DNA of 63,113 nt, from positions 1-63,113 of the forward strand of contig JBGVTE010000145.1 in assembly GCA_041862375.1 (NCBI GenBank). Reading direction: 5' to 3'. Of this stretch, positions 50,133 through 58,293 are shown piece by piece. The DNA comes from WVZL01 sp041862375 (GTDB taxonomy: Bacteria; Acidobacteriota; Aminicenantia; Aminicenantales; Aminicenantaceae). The notes below the pieces were generated by a model. That model did not search any database and was not told the DNA's origin. It saw only the letters and a program-made list of their open reading frames with translations. The position numbers and the translations under genes were made by a program. Every line of letters begins with the position of its first letter. The first letter of the stretch is position 1.

Positions 50133-51809
50133 ATGCCTATACTATATGTTTATCCAAGAGAAGGAGAGACGTTTCAGCTCCCGCTCAAGAAAAAAAAGAT
50201 TTCTGTTGGTCGTTCACCTGACAATGAAATCTCCATCAATGACCCGTACAGTTCAGGACATCATGCTTTTATTTATCCTTCGGATAAAGGATACATAGTT
50301 CGCGATAATGGCAGCAAGAATGGGACATTTGTCAATGGTGCAAAAATTAAAGCCGAGACCGATCTTAAATCAGGGGACGAGATCCTTATAGGTTCCACAA
50401 GAATAGCTTTTGACAGAGAAATTGAAACAAAGGTTGAAGTTTCAGAGGCTCCCTCTCCCTCCACAAACATTAATACCATAATGAACCTTCAGGATATATT
50501 AAAGAAACCAGATGTAGATACAACATTTAAAGCCACTGTAGCTGCTCTTGATCTAGATAAAATAAAATCTGAACACAAAGCCTACTCTATAATAAGTGAA
50601 GTTAGCAAGGCTCTTATTTTTCATATGCCCCTGGATGAGCTCTTAGACCACGTTATGAATTTGATTAATCAGAATCTTCCTATGGACAGAGGGATTTTGA
50701 TGCTAAGAGAAGGCAATCCTGCACAACTGATTCCAAAAGTTGTCCGTGTAAACAATAAAAGCCTTGAAAAACGCAAAATTCAAGTTAGTCAGAGCATTGT
50801 CGATATGGCACTCAATAAGAATTCATCAATCTTGATACGTGATGCCCAGGCTGATACGCGGTTTAAAGCTCAACAGAGCATTATTAGTTCAAACATCCAT
50901 TCAGCGATGTGTGTTCCTCTATGGAACAATAAGGAAATCATAGGAATTGTATATGCAGACAGGATATCTCTTCTTGAACAATTCTCTGATGAAGATCTAA
51001 AACTTCTAACTCTCTTGTCAAATTTAGCTGCAGTAAAAATCGAGAACGCTAAGCTTTTCGAACAAGCAATCGAGAAAGAGAAAATGGAAAAAGAGCTTGC
51101 ACTCGCTGCACAGATTCAAAGGGACTTTCTTCCCAAAGAAAATCCTGAATTTGAAAAATACGATATCTCAGGCTCTAATATCCCCTGTTATCAAGTTGGG
51201 GGTGACTATTACGATTTTATTGCCATTGATCCTGATCGTTTGGGGATTATTATCGCTGATGTATCAGGAAAGGGAGTCAGTGCTTCGCTTTTTATGGCAT
51301 CTTTAAGAGCTGGCATTCACTCAGAACTTAATCCTCACTATAAATTAGAAGAAATGGTAGTCAGGCTCAACGATTTTGTCCACCGCAGTTCCTCTCCAAA
51401 TCAATTTATAACTTTTTTCTTCTGCGAATTGAATAAGAAGAGTGGTGAGTTAAAGTATGTAAATGCAGGACATAATCCTCCATTCATTCTTGATTGTAAG
51501 GGGAAGATTTGTCGTTTGGAAAGCAGCGGCTTGTGCTTGGGGATGTTTCCTTCTAGTGAGTATGAGACAAAAAAAATTGTCTTAAAGCCTGGAGATGTTG
51601 CCCTTCTTTTTACAGATGGAATTACTGAGAGTCGGAATAAAAAACAAGAAGAATTCGACGAAAATAGGCTTATAGACATTCTCAAGAAGCACTCAAAGTT
51701 ATCAGCTCAGAAACTCTTGAAAAAAATTAAAAATGAAGTTGGCACTTTTACTTCCGGTGTTGACCAAATGGATGATATGACTCTAGTCGTAATAAAGAGA
51801 GTCTCATAG
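50133..51809 (+). CDS. FHA-GAF-PP2C (SpoIIE/RsbU-type) serine phosphatase
   Basis: The 558-residue protein has three parts. An FHA domain (residues 1-95; ISVGRSPDNEISIND, SSGHHA, DNGSKNGTFVNG) reads phosphothreonine. A GAF domain (about 150-310) senses a small ligand. A SpoIIE-type PP2C domain (about 335-556) carries the metal-binding GGDYYDF, ADVSGKGV, LLFTDGITE and DQMDDMTLVV motifs. This class removes phosphate from STAS-domain antagonists, and a STAS gene opens the same operon. The FHA domain suggests input from a Ser/Thr protein kinase, none of which is in the window. No membrane segment is present. Confidence 0.9.
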   Translation: MPILYVYPREGETFQLPLKKKKISVGRSPDNEISINDPYSSGHHAFIYPSDKGYIVRDNGSKNGTFVNGAKIKAETDLKSGDEILIGSTRIAFDREIETKVEVSEAPSPSTNINTIMNLQDILKKPDVDTTFKATVAALDLDKIKSEHKAYSIISEVSKALIFHMPLDELLDHVMNLINQNLPMDRGILMLREGNPAQLIPKVVRVNNKSLEKRKIQVSQSIVDMALNKNSSILIRDAQADTRFKAQQSIISSNIHSAMCVPLWNNKEIIGIVYADRISLLEQFSDEDLKLLTLLSNLAAVKIENAKLFEQAIEKEKMEKELALAAQIQRDFLPKENPEFEKYDISGSNIPCYQVGGDYYDFIAIDPDRLGIIIADVSGKGVSASLFMASLRAGIHSELNPHYKLEEMVVRLNDFVHRSSSPNQFITFFFCELNKKSGELKYVNAGHNPPFILDCKGKICRLESSGLCLGMFPSSEYETKKIVLKPGDVALLFTDGITESRNKKQEEFDENRLIDILKKHSKLSAQKLLKKIKNEVGTFTSGVDQMDDMTLVVIKRVS

Positions 51810-51908
51810 CTCTTTCCCCATAATCAAATCCTCACTATTCTGGAGTCCTGAAAGCAGTATATTCAAAGGTTATAAAGTAGATTCTTCAATAAGGAGACAT
51901 AAAAATAT

Positions 51909-51927
51909 TCTGCCAGTTTTAGGCAGA
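51909..51927. other. Small hairpin in the spacer before the cyclase-family gene
   Basis: TCTGCC (51909-51914) and GGCAGA (51922-51927) form a perfect 6-bp stem with a seven-base loop. No T run follows, so an operator or mRNA structure is as likely as a terminator. Confidence 0.35.
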
Positions 51928-52013
51928 AAGAAGGGGAAAGAGTGGTGCATTAGTGTTTCATATTTAGAATTTATCCTGGACAATCTTCAGAAGAAAAAGG
52001 TAAAGGAGCTACT

Positions 52014-52034
52014 ATGAAAAGGAGGCATAAATGA
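52014..52034 (+). CDS. Six-codon leader frame overlapping the cyclase-family start
   Basis: AAAGGAG (52002-52008) precedes ATG 52014 of a frame encoding MKRRHK. Its two AGG codons form the Shine-Dalgarno of the next gene, and its TGA overlaps the next ATG. This would couple or attenuate translation; it may be fortuitous. Confidence 0.35.
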   Translation: MKRRHK

Positions 52035-52837
52035 TGAAGAAGAAAAGTTATCTGAAAAAATGGATTGCGCTTGTTTTCATTATGTTCATTGGCGGAGTTT
52101 TTCTCTACACGTACAATTTCAAGGATAAGTTGTTGGATATGACATACCCTTATGACGAAGATACGATTTATTGGCCTACTGCTAAAGGATTCAAACTGGA
52201 TAAAGTTTTTTGGGGGATCTCTGAAGGAGGGTGGTGGTATGCTTCTAATGAATACAGTGCATCTGAGCATGGAGGAACCCATTCAGATGCTCCTATTCAC
52301 TTTGCTCAGAATGGGCGTACTATCGATCAAGTTCCTCTCGAGGAATGGATAGGACCAGCAGTCAAAATAGATGTTACTAAGAAATGTGAGAAAAATCGAG
52401 ATTACCTTCTTGGTGTTGAGGAAATTAAAAACTGGGAGAAAAGACATGGAGAGGTTCCTGATCATGCCTGGATCATCATGTATACTGGCATTGGGACTAA
52501 TCATTATCCTGATAGAGTTAAGGTTCTGGGAACAAATAAAAAAGGTGAAAAAGCAATTCCTGACCTGAGTTTCCCTGGTTTTTCGCCTGAGTCAGTTGAA
52601 TTTCTGATTAAAGAAAGAAATATAACAGGGATTGCCATAGATACTCCGAGTGTAGATTATGGAAAATCAGAGGATTTTAAAGTACATCAGGTTCTTTTTG
52701 CTGCTGATAAGCTTGCTCTAGAAAATATAGCAAACTTGGACAAACTCCCTTCTACCGGTGCTATGCTCTATGTTATCCCGATGCTTATTAAAGATGGAAC
52801 TGGCGCACCCGCTCGAGTTTTCGCTATTCTCCCTTAG
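52031..52837 (+). CDS. Cyclase-family (kynurenine formamidase-like) metal hydrolase, exported
   Basis: The 268-residue product begins with a basic stretch and one transmembrane segment or uncleaved signal (WIALVFIMFIGGVFLYTY). The PF04199 cyclase/formamidase core follows with the metal-binding signature HGGTHSDAPIHF at about residues 80-91. Relatives hydrolyse N-formylkynurenine, isatin and similar amides. An N-terminal anchor suggests this one works in the periplasm. AAGGAGG lies 5 bases before the ATG. It is followed by a convergent flippase-like gene. The substrate is not predictable. Confidence 0.85.
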   Translation: MMKKKSYLKKWIALVFIMFIGGVFLYTYNFKDKLLDMTYPYDEDTIYWPTAKGFKLDKVFWGISEGGWWYASNEYSASEHGGTHSDAPIHFAQNGRTIDQVPLEEWIGPAVKIDVTKKCEKNRDYLLGVEEIKNWEKRHGEVPDHAWIIMYTGIGTNHYPDRVKVLGTNKKGEKAIPDLSFPGFSPESVEFLIKERNITGIAIDTPSVDYGKSEDFKVHQVLFAADKLALENIANLDKLPSTGAMLYVIPMLIKDGTGAPARVFAILP

Positions 52838-52917
52838 GATTAAGGTTAGAAACAGTAGCAGAAAATTTTCACTGATTTGCAGTTGTTATTCACACGATAG
52901 AAGTTTTGCGTATTACT

Positions 52918-53913
52918 TTATTCTGACTCCATTCTCGCCTTAGTTGTAGGTTTCGTATGGCGGTGGAATAAAAAGACTAGACCCCCCAGCAACCCCCATC
53001 CAATCCTCATCCCAAGGTCTACAAACTCACCAGCCAGGGCATATTCCTTGGGAAACATCATTAGTTCCTTGAAACTTGCTGTACGAACTCCAATTCCGTT
53101 GATTGCTGGTACTGTCATGAGAAGAAAGATCATTATAGGGATTTTTATTGCAAAATCTATAAATGAAGGATTTTGATTCAATGCGCTCGCAATAAGGAAA
53201 TAATACAAAACCATATTTAGCTGGAAAACAATACTAATACCCTGAGCACTTGCTAAAGCGAGAGGATGGCGGTAATATATTTCCACTGCAGCATAAGATT
53301 TTTCTACGAATTCTTGTATTTTTGCCGGTAATACTCTGCCGAGCAATTTTAACAGGGAACGAGCGATTCTCGGATGGGCCGCCACAGTCAACCCGATGAA
53401 TCCTGCGACGGCCAAGCCGAGGAAAAGCCAAATAAACTTTTTCTGTTCTGCCTCAATGGAGAGGTAAGTCAAGAACGCAAGACCTGCAATGATTACGAGT
53501 GCCATCAGGCCTGTGAGACGCTCTATGATAATAACCATCATTGCTTCCGGGCTCTTACCTGTCATTTTTGAACTGTCATAAGCTCTAACTACATCTCCAC
53601 CAATCGTAGAAGGTAAGAAGGTATTGAAGAAAGAGGCCATGAAATAGGACTTGAAAAGTCTAGGAAATGAGATATGTACTCCCTGTGCAGTGAGGAGAAT
53701 TTTCCATCTCAAGCTCGTTAGACTGAATCCAACTAGATGTAAGAAAAGTGCTGGAAGAAGCCATTGCCAGGAAGTAGACTTGAATGCCCAGACAAATCTG
53801 CTCAAGGCTGCACCAAGCCCACTCTCATCCTGCGCAAGAGAGTTCAGGAAATATGCGATCAAGCTGACGCTTATCACAGTCCTGATCAGGAGAATCAACC
53901 ACTTCTTCTTCAT
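52918..53913 (-). CDS. Flippase-like lysylphosphatidylglycerol synthase TM-region protein (UPF0104/AglD-type)
   Basis: This 331-residue polytopic protein has about eight hydrophobic segments. It shows the conserved block SLRWKILLTAQG, SYFMASFFNTFLPSTIGGDVVRAY, which identifies the PF03706 family. Members include the membrane half of MprF and AglD-like proteins and are thought to flip or modify lipids and lipid-linked sugars. Here no synthase domain is attached. A short gap (73 bases) separates it from the upstream J-like/RodZ-like gene on the same strand, and they may share a transcript. Confidence 0.83.
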   Translation of the reverse strand: MKKKWLILLIRTVISVSLIAYFLNSLAQDESGLGAALSRFVWAFKSTSWQWLLPALFLHLVGFSLTSLRWKILLTAQGVHISFPRLFKSYFMASFFNTFLPSTIGGDVVRAYDSSKMTGKSPEAMMVIIIERLTGLMALVIIAGLAFLTYLSIEAEQKKFIWLFLGLAVAGFIGLTVAAHPRIARSLLKLLGRVLPAKIQEFVEKSYAAVEIYYRHPLALASAQGISIVFQLNMVLYYFLIASALNQNPSFIDFAIKIPIMIFLLMTVPAINGIGVRTASFKELMMFPKEYALAGEFVDLGMRIGWGLLGGLVFLFHRHTKPTTKARMESE

Positions 53914-53986
53914 TTTTAGGATTTATTCATCTTTATAAAATACAGATAACAACGGAGAATTTTAAGGCCATGGGAAGAGAAATTTT

Positions 53987-54679
53987 TTAAGGTTTTAGCC
54001 CCAAGTAACGTGCATAGATTTTGATAATATTTATTACATACACTCCTTGAGGAAGTTTTTCGTAGTTTTCTTCTTCTAAAGCTTCAAGAAGAGAAATCCT
54101 GAATTTTGTAGCCTTGGCAACTTCCTCTAAACTCAAACCTTGTCTTTCTCTTATTCTCTTTAAATATTCTCCTGAGTACAGGATTTCACTATCTAAGAAA
54201 ATTAACTTCCCATCTTTGAGCTTTATTATCTCATCGGGCTCTCTTTTCTTTTTTCTTTTTAAGTGCGATAACAGGATTTTAAGCGCATTCCTGACTCTAT
54301 TTTTTTCTTCTTCTGCGTCCTCGATTTCTACTTTTTCAGTGGACTTACGAAAATAAACCTTTTGGTGTTTTTTATATTTCTTTTTGAGGAGCTTTAAATC
54401 ATATTGCCTTCTTCTTTCTGGATTGATTAAAGTCTGGTACGCTTTTTCTATTCTGGCTAAAGCAATCCTTCTTTCTTCTTGAGAAAGAAGACTATTCGTT
54501 GTCAAGGGATCTGAGTTTAAGGGAGTTATTCCAAGAAGATAAGCCTTCTCGATTTCTTCTTGGCTAGCATCTGTTTTTATGTTTAAAAGCTCATAAAAAT
54601 CTAATTCTTCGATATTTTTTATCTCATTTTCTTCAGTTGTATTCAATTTTGACGATCTGAGATTATCTGATTTGGCCAT
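53987..54679 (-). CDS. Degenerate J-domain fused to a RodZ-like helix-turn-helix
   Basis: Residues about 25-95 of this 230-residue protein resemble a DnaJ J-domain (DFYELLNIKTDASQEEIEKAY, IEKAYQTLINPERRRQYD). The loop between helices II and III lacks the HPD tripeptide needed to stimulate DnaK. A charged linker (about 96-165) follows, then a RodZ/Xre-type helix-turn-helix at about 166-228 (GEYLKRIRERQGLSLEEVAKATKF, LLEALEEENYEKLPQGVYV). In RodZ this domain binds MreB. No transmembrane helix follows, so it is cytosolic. It may be a scaffold or DNA-binding protein. The gene has no clear Shine-Dalgarno. Confidence 0.75.
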   Translation of the reverse strand: MAKSDNLRSSKLNTTEENEIKNIEELDFYELLNIKTDASQEEIEKAYLLGITPLNSDPLTTNSLLSQEERRIALARIEKAYQTLINPERRRQYDLKLLKKKYKKHQKVYFRKSTEKVEIEDAEEEKNRVRNALKILLSHLKRKKKREPDEIIKLKDGKLIFLDSEILYSGEYLKRIRERQGLSLEEVAKATKFRISLLEALEEENYEKLPQGVYVINIIKIYARYLGLKP

Positions 54680-54806
54680 ATATTCACTCAGGTCTAAATG
54701 AATATCATTAGGTCTGAAGGATAAACGATCTTCTTAAGCTTCACTATTCTACCACAGCAAAAGAAATAATTTAAACAAAAATGATTTTTTAATGACAAGC
54801 TTTTCA

Positions 54807-54835
54807 TTGATTTCATATTTTTCCTATGCTAAAAG
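54807..54835 (+). promoter_or_regulatory. Sigma-70 promoter upstream of the M14 peptidase gene
   Basis: TTGATT (54807-54812) and TAAAAG (54830-54835) are 17 bp apart with TATGC just before the -10, like the promoters at 6882 and 12861. The peptidase starts about 200 bases after the predicted transcription start. Confidence 0.55.
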
Positions 54836-54851
54836 CTTTAAGTTAGGAATT

Positions 54852-54935
54852 ATGAAGGAGTACTTTGGCTATTATCTTAATGGCACGCCTGCACCTGAAT
54901 GGATGGAAAAGGGGATACCTTACCAGGGACATTAG
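54852..54935 (+). CDS. Possible 27-residue leader peptide
   Basis: ATG 54852 lies four bases after an AGGA and about 10 bases after the predicted transcription start. It opens 27 codons rich in Tyr, Gly and Pro (EYFGYYLNGTPAPEWMEKGI) with a TAG at 54933. No family is recognised. It could be a leader peptide or the stub of a lost gene. The remaining spacer 54680-55041 shows nothing else. Confidence 0.3.
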   Translation: MKEYFGYYLNGTPAPEWMEKGIPYQGH

Positions 54936-55041
54936 GAGATAAAATGATTTTTATGTGCCAAAAAAGATACGTTTTACTCCATGGAGTAATCATGTCCCTG
55001 GTTTTTTCACTGGTTAATTTTATGACTAAAAGGAGGAAGAA

Positions 55042-57573
55042 ATGAGAAGAAAAATATTCCCTATGATGGTGGCACTCATTCTCCTAAGTCAAGTCGTTTT
55101 TGCAAAAGTACCAAAGCCAGAGGAAGTGTTAAAATTTAAGGTAGGAGAAGCGAGAAAAGTTGCCGATATGCATCAAATAGTGACCTATTTTAAAAAACTT
55201 GATAGCGCTAGCGACAGAATTGAAGTTAGAGAGGTAGGCAAGACCACTCTGGAGAATCCTTTTATTGTCGCCGTTGTGACTTCTCCCGAAAATCAGAAAA
55301 ACCTTGAGAGATACCGCAGGTATCAACAGCTTCTTGCGGATCCCAGGAAGATATCAGATAAAGAAGCCCAAAAAATTATTTTAGAAGGTAAAGCCATTGT
55401 GATGATTAATTGTTCTATCCATGCATCAGAGATTGGAGCATCCCAGATGTCAATGGAACTGGCTTACCACTTAGCGACGAGAAATGATAAAAAGACCAGG
55501 GAAATCCTCGATAATGTCATATTACTTCTGGTTCCCATGCATAATCCTGACGGAATTCAGATGGTTGTGGATTGGTACAAGAAAAATCTGGGAACTAAAT
55601 TTGAAGGATGTCGAATGCCTTGGCTCTACCATAAATATGTGGGTCATGATAATAACAGAGATTGGTATATGTTCACCCAAGTTGAATCTCGCCTTACGCT
55701 TAAAATCCATGATGCTTGGCACCCTCACATTATTGTTGATATGCATCAGATGGGAAGTCGGGGAGCAAGGATTTTTGTTCCTCCCTTTATTGATCCTTAT
55801 GAACCCAACATCGATCCAATTTTACGCCAGGAAGTAGCAATGATGGGAACCTTTATTGCCACTGAAATGACTGCAGAAAGAAAAGCTGGTGTAATTCACA
55901 GCGACAGATACGACGCCTGGACTCCTGCCCGTGCTTATCATCATTATCACGGAGGAATAAGGATTTTAACTGAAGTTGCCAGTGTAAAGTTGGCTACTCC
56001 TATTACAGTCAAGTATGATGAATTAAGGCCGGAAGTGAAGAAGCCTTCGGTTAAAATGCCTCTGCTGTGGAAGGGTGGGAAATGGACTTTAAGAGATATT
56101 GTTAATTATGATTACTCTGCTGCCATGGCTGCGTTGACGAATGCTGCTAAACTCAGAGAAATCTGGGTGAAAAATTTTTATCTGATTCAAAAGAAAGCTG
56201 TTTCGAGAATCAACTCCCCCTATGCCTTTCTTCTCCCGTTTGACCAGAGAGACATCTCAACTGCAGTGAAATTACTGAACGTCTTACAGATGGGAGGTGT
56301 TGAAATACGAAGAGCACAAGAATCCTTTGTAGCTGATGAAAGCCAGTATTCTGAAGGAACTTTTATAATTTATACTGCTCAGCCCTACGGAGGTTTTGCT
56401 AAAGCTTTACTCGAGAAGCAGGTTTACCCCGAAATTAGAGAGTATCCAGGAGCTCCCCTCAAGACGCCTTATGATGTAGTGGCTCATACTCTTCCCCTCC
56501 TTATGGGAGTCGAGGTTATTCAAGTTGAAAAGCCCTTCAAAGTTAACTCCGTTCTGCTGAGTAAAATTGATAAGCCCAAAGGAAAGTTTCAAACGACTGA
56601 TGGTGCTGTTGGCTATGCATGGGGGCATGAAACGAATGATGATTTTGTAGCACTAAACAGGCTGGTACAGAAGGGATATAAGGTCTTCTGGAGTGTAGAG
56701 AATTTTAGACTTTCAGATAAGATGTATCCTCCTGGCACGATGATTGTTACGCAAAAAGAGGGCCTGAAAAAAGATCTGGAATCAATTGTAGAAGACCTTT
56801 ATATTCACTTTGAGGGCTTAAAATCTAATCCTGGGATAAATGTCTATGGATTGAAGCCAGTTAAACTCGGTCTTTATAAAAGCTGGACAGCTTCGATGGA
56901 TGAGGGTTGGACAAGGTGGGTCCTTGAGCAGTATGATTTTCCTTACAAAAATATTTACAACAAAGATTTAAGAGGAGGAAATCTTAACAAAGAATTTGAT
57001 GTGATCATTTTCCCTGATATGAGAGAGAATATTATCGTTAATGGCATTCAAGAGGGGACAGTCCCTCCAGAATACTGCGGTGGGATAGGAGAAGTCGGAG
57101 TAAAACATATAAAGGAATTCATTAAAAAAGGAGGCACATTAATAACCATCAATTCGGCCTCAGATTTTCCTATGAAGCAGTTTTATTTATCCATAGAAAA
57201 TAGCGTGGCAGATGTTGACAGGAAGAGCTTTTTTGTGCCGGGTTCGATACTTAAGGTGTTAAATGATAATAATCATCCAATTGCCTATGGCTACGAAGAA
57301 GATGGAGCTGTGTTTTTCAGAAGGAGTCCTGTTTTTGCTGTAAGAAAAGGTAGAAGTGTTGTCAGGTATCCAATTCATAATCCGTTATTAAGCGGCTGGG
57401 TCAACGGAGAAGAATATTTACATAATAAAAGTGCTATCGTTGATATTCCTTATGGAGAAGGAAAAATAATCCTTATCGGCTTTCCTGTTCTTTACAGAGG
57501 GCAGTCTCACAGTACGTTTCGGTACCTTTTCAATGCAATCTATTATGGAGCAGCTTCACCCGCCGCATTGTAA
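55042..57573 (+). CDS. Secreted M14-family zinc carboxypeptidase-like protein
   Basis: The 843-residue product begins with a cleavable signal peptide (cleavage near VFAKV). The M14 peptidase domain has zinc ligands H127 and E130 in SIHASEIGAS and H235 in VDMHQMGS, the NNR of GHDNNRDW for substrate carboxylate, and the catalytic glutamate E311 in ILTEVAS. All required residues are present, so it should be active. Residues about 400-843 form a long C-terminal region with no family I can name, including a GATase-like stretch (DVIIFPDMRENI, GGIGEVGVKHIKEF). It probably trims peptides in the periplasm or outside the cell. GGAGGA precedes the ATG. Confidence 0.88.
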   Translation: MRRKIFPMMVALILLSQVVFAKVPKPEEVLKFKVGEARKVADMHQIVTYFKKLDSASDRIEVREVGKTTLENPFIVAVVTSPENQKNLERYRRYQQLLADPRKISDKEAQKIILEGKAIVMINCSIHASEIGASQMSMELAYHLATRNDKKTREILDNVILLLVPMHNPDGIQMVVDWYKKNLGTKFEGCRMPWLYHKYVGHDNNRDWYMFTQVESRLTLKIHDAWHPHIIVDMHQMGSRGARIFVPPFIDPYEPNIDPILRQEVAMMGTFIATEMTAERKAGVIHSDRYDAWTPARAYHHYHGGIRILTEVASVKLATPITVKYDELRPEVKKPSVKMPLLWKGGKWTLRDIVNYDYSAAMAALTNAAKLREIWVKNFYLIQKKAVSRINSPYAFLLPFDQRDISTAVKLLNVLQMGGVEIRRAQESFVADESQYSEGTFIIYTAQPYGGFAKALLEKQVYPEIREYPGAPLKTPYDVVAHTLPLLMGVEVIQVEKPFKVNSVLLSKIDKPKGKFQTTDGAVGYAWGHETNDDFVALNRLVQKGYKVFWSVENFRLSDKMYPPGTMIVTQKEGLKKDLESIVEDLYIHFEGLKSNPGINVYGLKPVKLGLYKSWTASMDEGWTRWVLEQYDFPYKNIYNKDLRGGNLNKEFDVIIFPDMRENIIVNGIQEGTVPPEYCGGIGEVGVKHIKEFIKKGGTLITINSASDFPMKQFYLSIENSVADVDRKSFFVPGSILKVLNDNNHPIAYGYEEDGAVFFRRSPVFAVRKGRSVVRYPIHNPLLSGWVNGEEYLHNKSAIVDIPYGEGKIILIGFPVLYRGQSHSTFRYLFNAIYYGAASPAAL

Positions 57574-57716
57574 ATGAAATTGCGGACGAGTTTTATTTAT
57601 TCCAGAATCAAGACGAATTGACTTTTTTATAGAGTTTGTTGAGTTTAATTTTAAATCGCGGTCTTATACTTATCCGCACAGTCTAAAACTTAAGAAATCT
57701 CCTACAAATAAGACTT

Positions 57717-58145
57717 TCAAGATGTATGGTCATGAATTATTCTCCATCCATCAGGCATTCGGCGGAATATTATGGTAAATAGACCTTCCTTGGAGGATTC
57801 TTTTTGAATAACTTTCCATCTTCCCAGAACATAGGCTATGTCTTTAGACAAGACTTTGATATCTATTTCAGTGAAATCCAATGTTCCCATTTTTTCGCCA
57901 GAATAACTCTTTTCATACCTTGAAAGTAATTCATGCCAGCCATAAAGCCTTTTATTTCCAGATTGAAATGTGAAGTCTTCAGATTTCCAGTAGTATTCCA
58001 TGAATCCCCCGATATTTCCTTGATTCCAGGCGACTTTTTGCATGATTAGTATAGACTGTATCTCGTCTTGTATTTCATGGATACCGGGAATAACTTGTGA
58101 GTAGCAAACAATTGGGATGAGGAGTAAAAGAGCTAATTTTTTCAC
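57717..58145 (-). CDS. Exported SnoaL-like/DUF4440-type protein
   Basis: The 142-residue product has a signal peptide (KKLALLLLIPIVCYS) and an NTF2-like alpha+beta fold: the helix VAWNQGNIGGFMEYYW, then FTFQSGNKRLYGWHELLSRY, and the strands AYVLGRWKVIQ and LFTIIFRRMPDGWRIIHDHTS. This matches the DUF4440/SnoaL-like superfamily, whose members bind small molecules or act as isomerases. The start is a GTG at 58145 behind GGGAGGT. It has its own promoter. The function is unknown. Confidence 0.8.
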   Translation of the reverse strand: MKKLALLLLIPIVCYSQVIPGIHEIQDEIQSILIMQKVAWNQGNIGGFMEYYWKSEDFTFQSGNKRLYGWHELLSRYEKSYSGEKMGTLDFTEIDIKVLSKDIAYVLGRWKVIQKESSKEGLFTIIFRRMPDGWRIIHDHTS

Positions 58146-58190
58146 TTAACCTCCCATAAGCTTTTTAAATTTCATTTTCTCTAGTTTTAA

Positions 58191-58219
58191 GTATTAGTTA
58201 AGGAATGGAAGTATGTCAA
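58191..58219 (-). promoter_or_regulatory. Sigma-70 promoter of the SnoaL-like gene
   Basis: The minus strand reads TTGACA (58214-58219), 17 bp, TAATAC (58191-58196), about 45 bases before the GTG start. Confidence 0.6.
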
Positions 58220-58293
58220 TTAATGTATTCGTTTTGATGAAAAAATGAACAAGGAAAGCGTACATTATAGATTATCAATGGAAATCTATCCTG

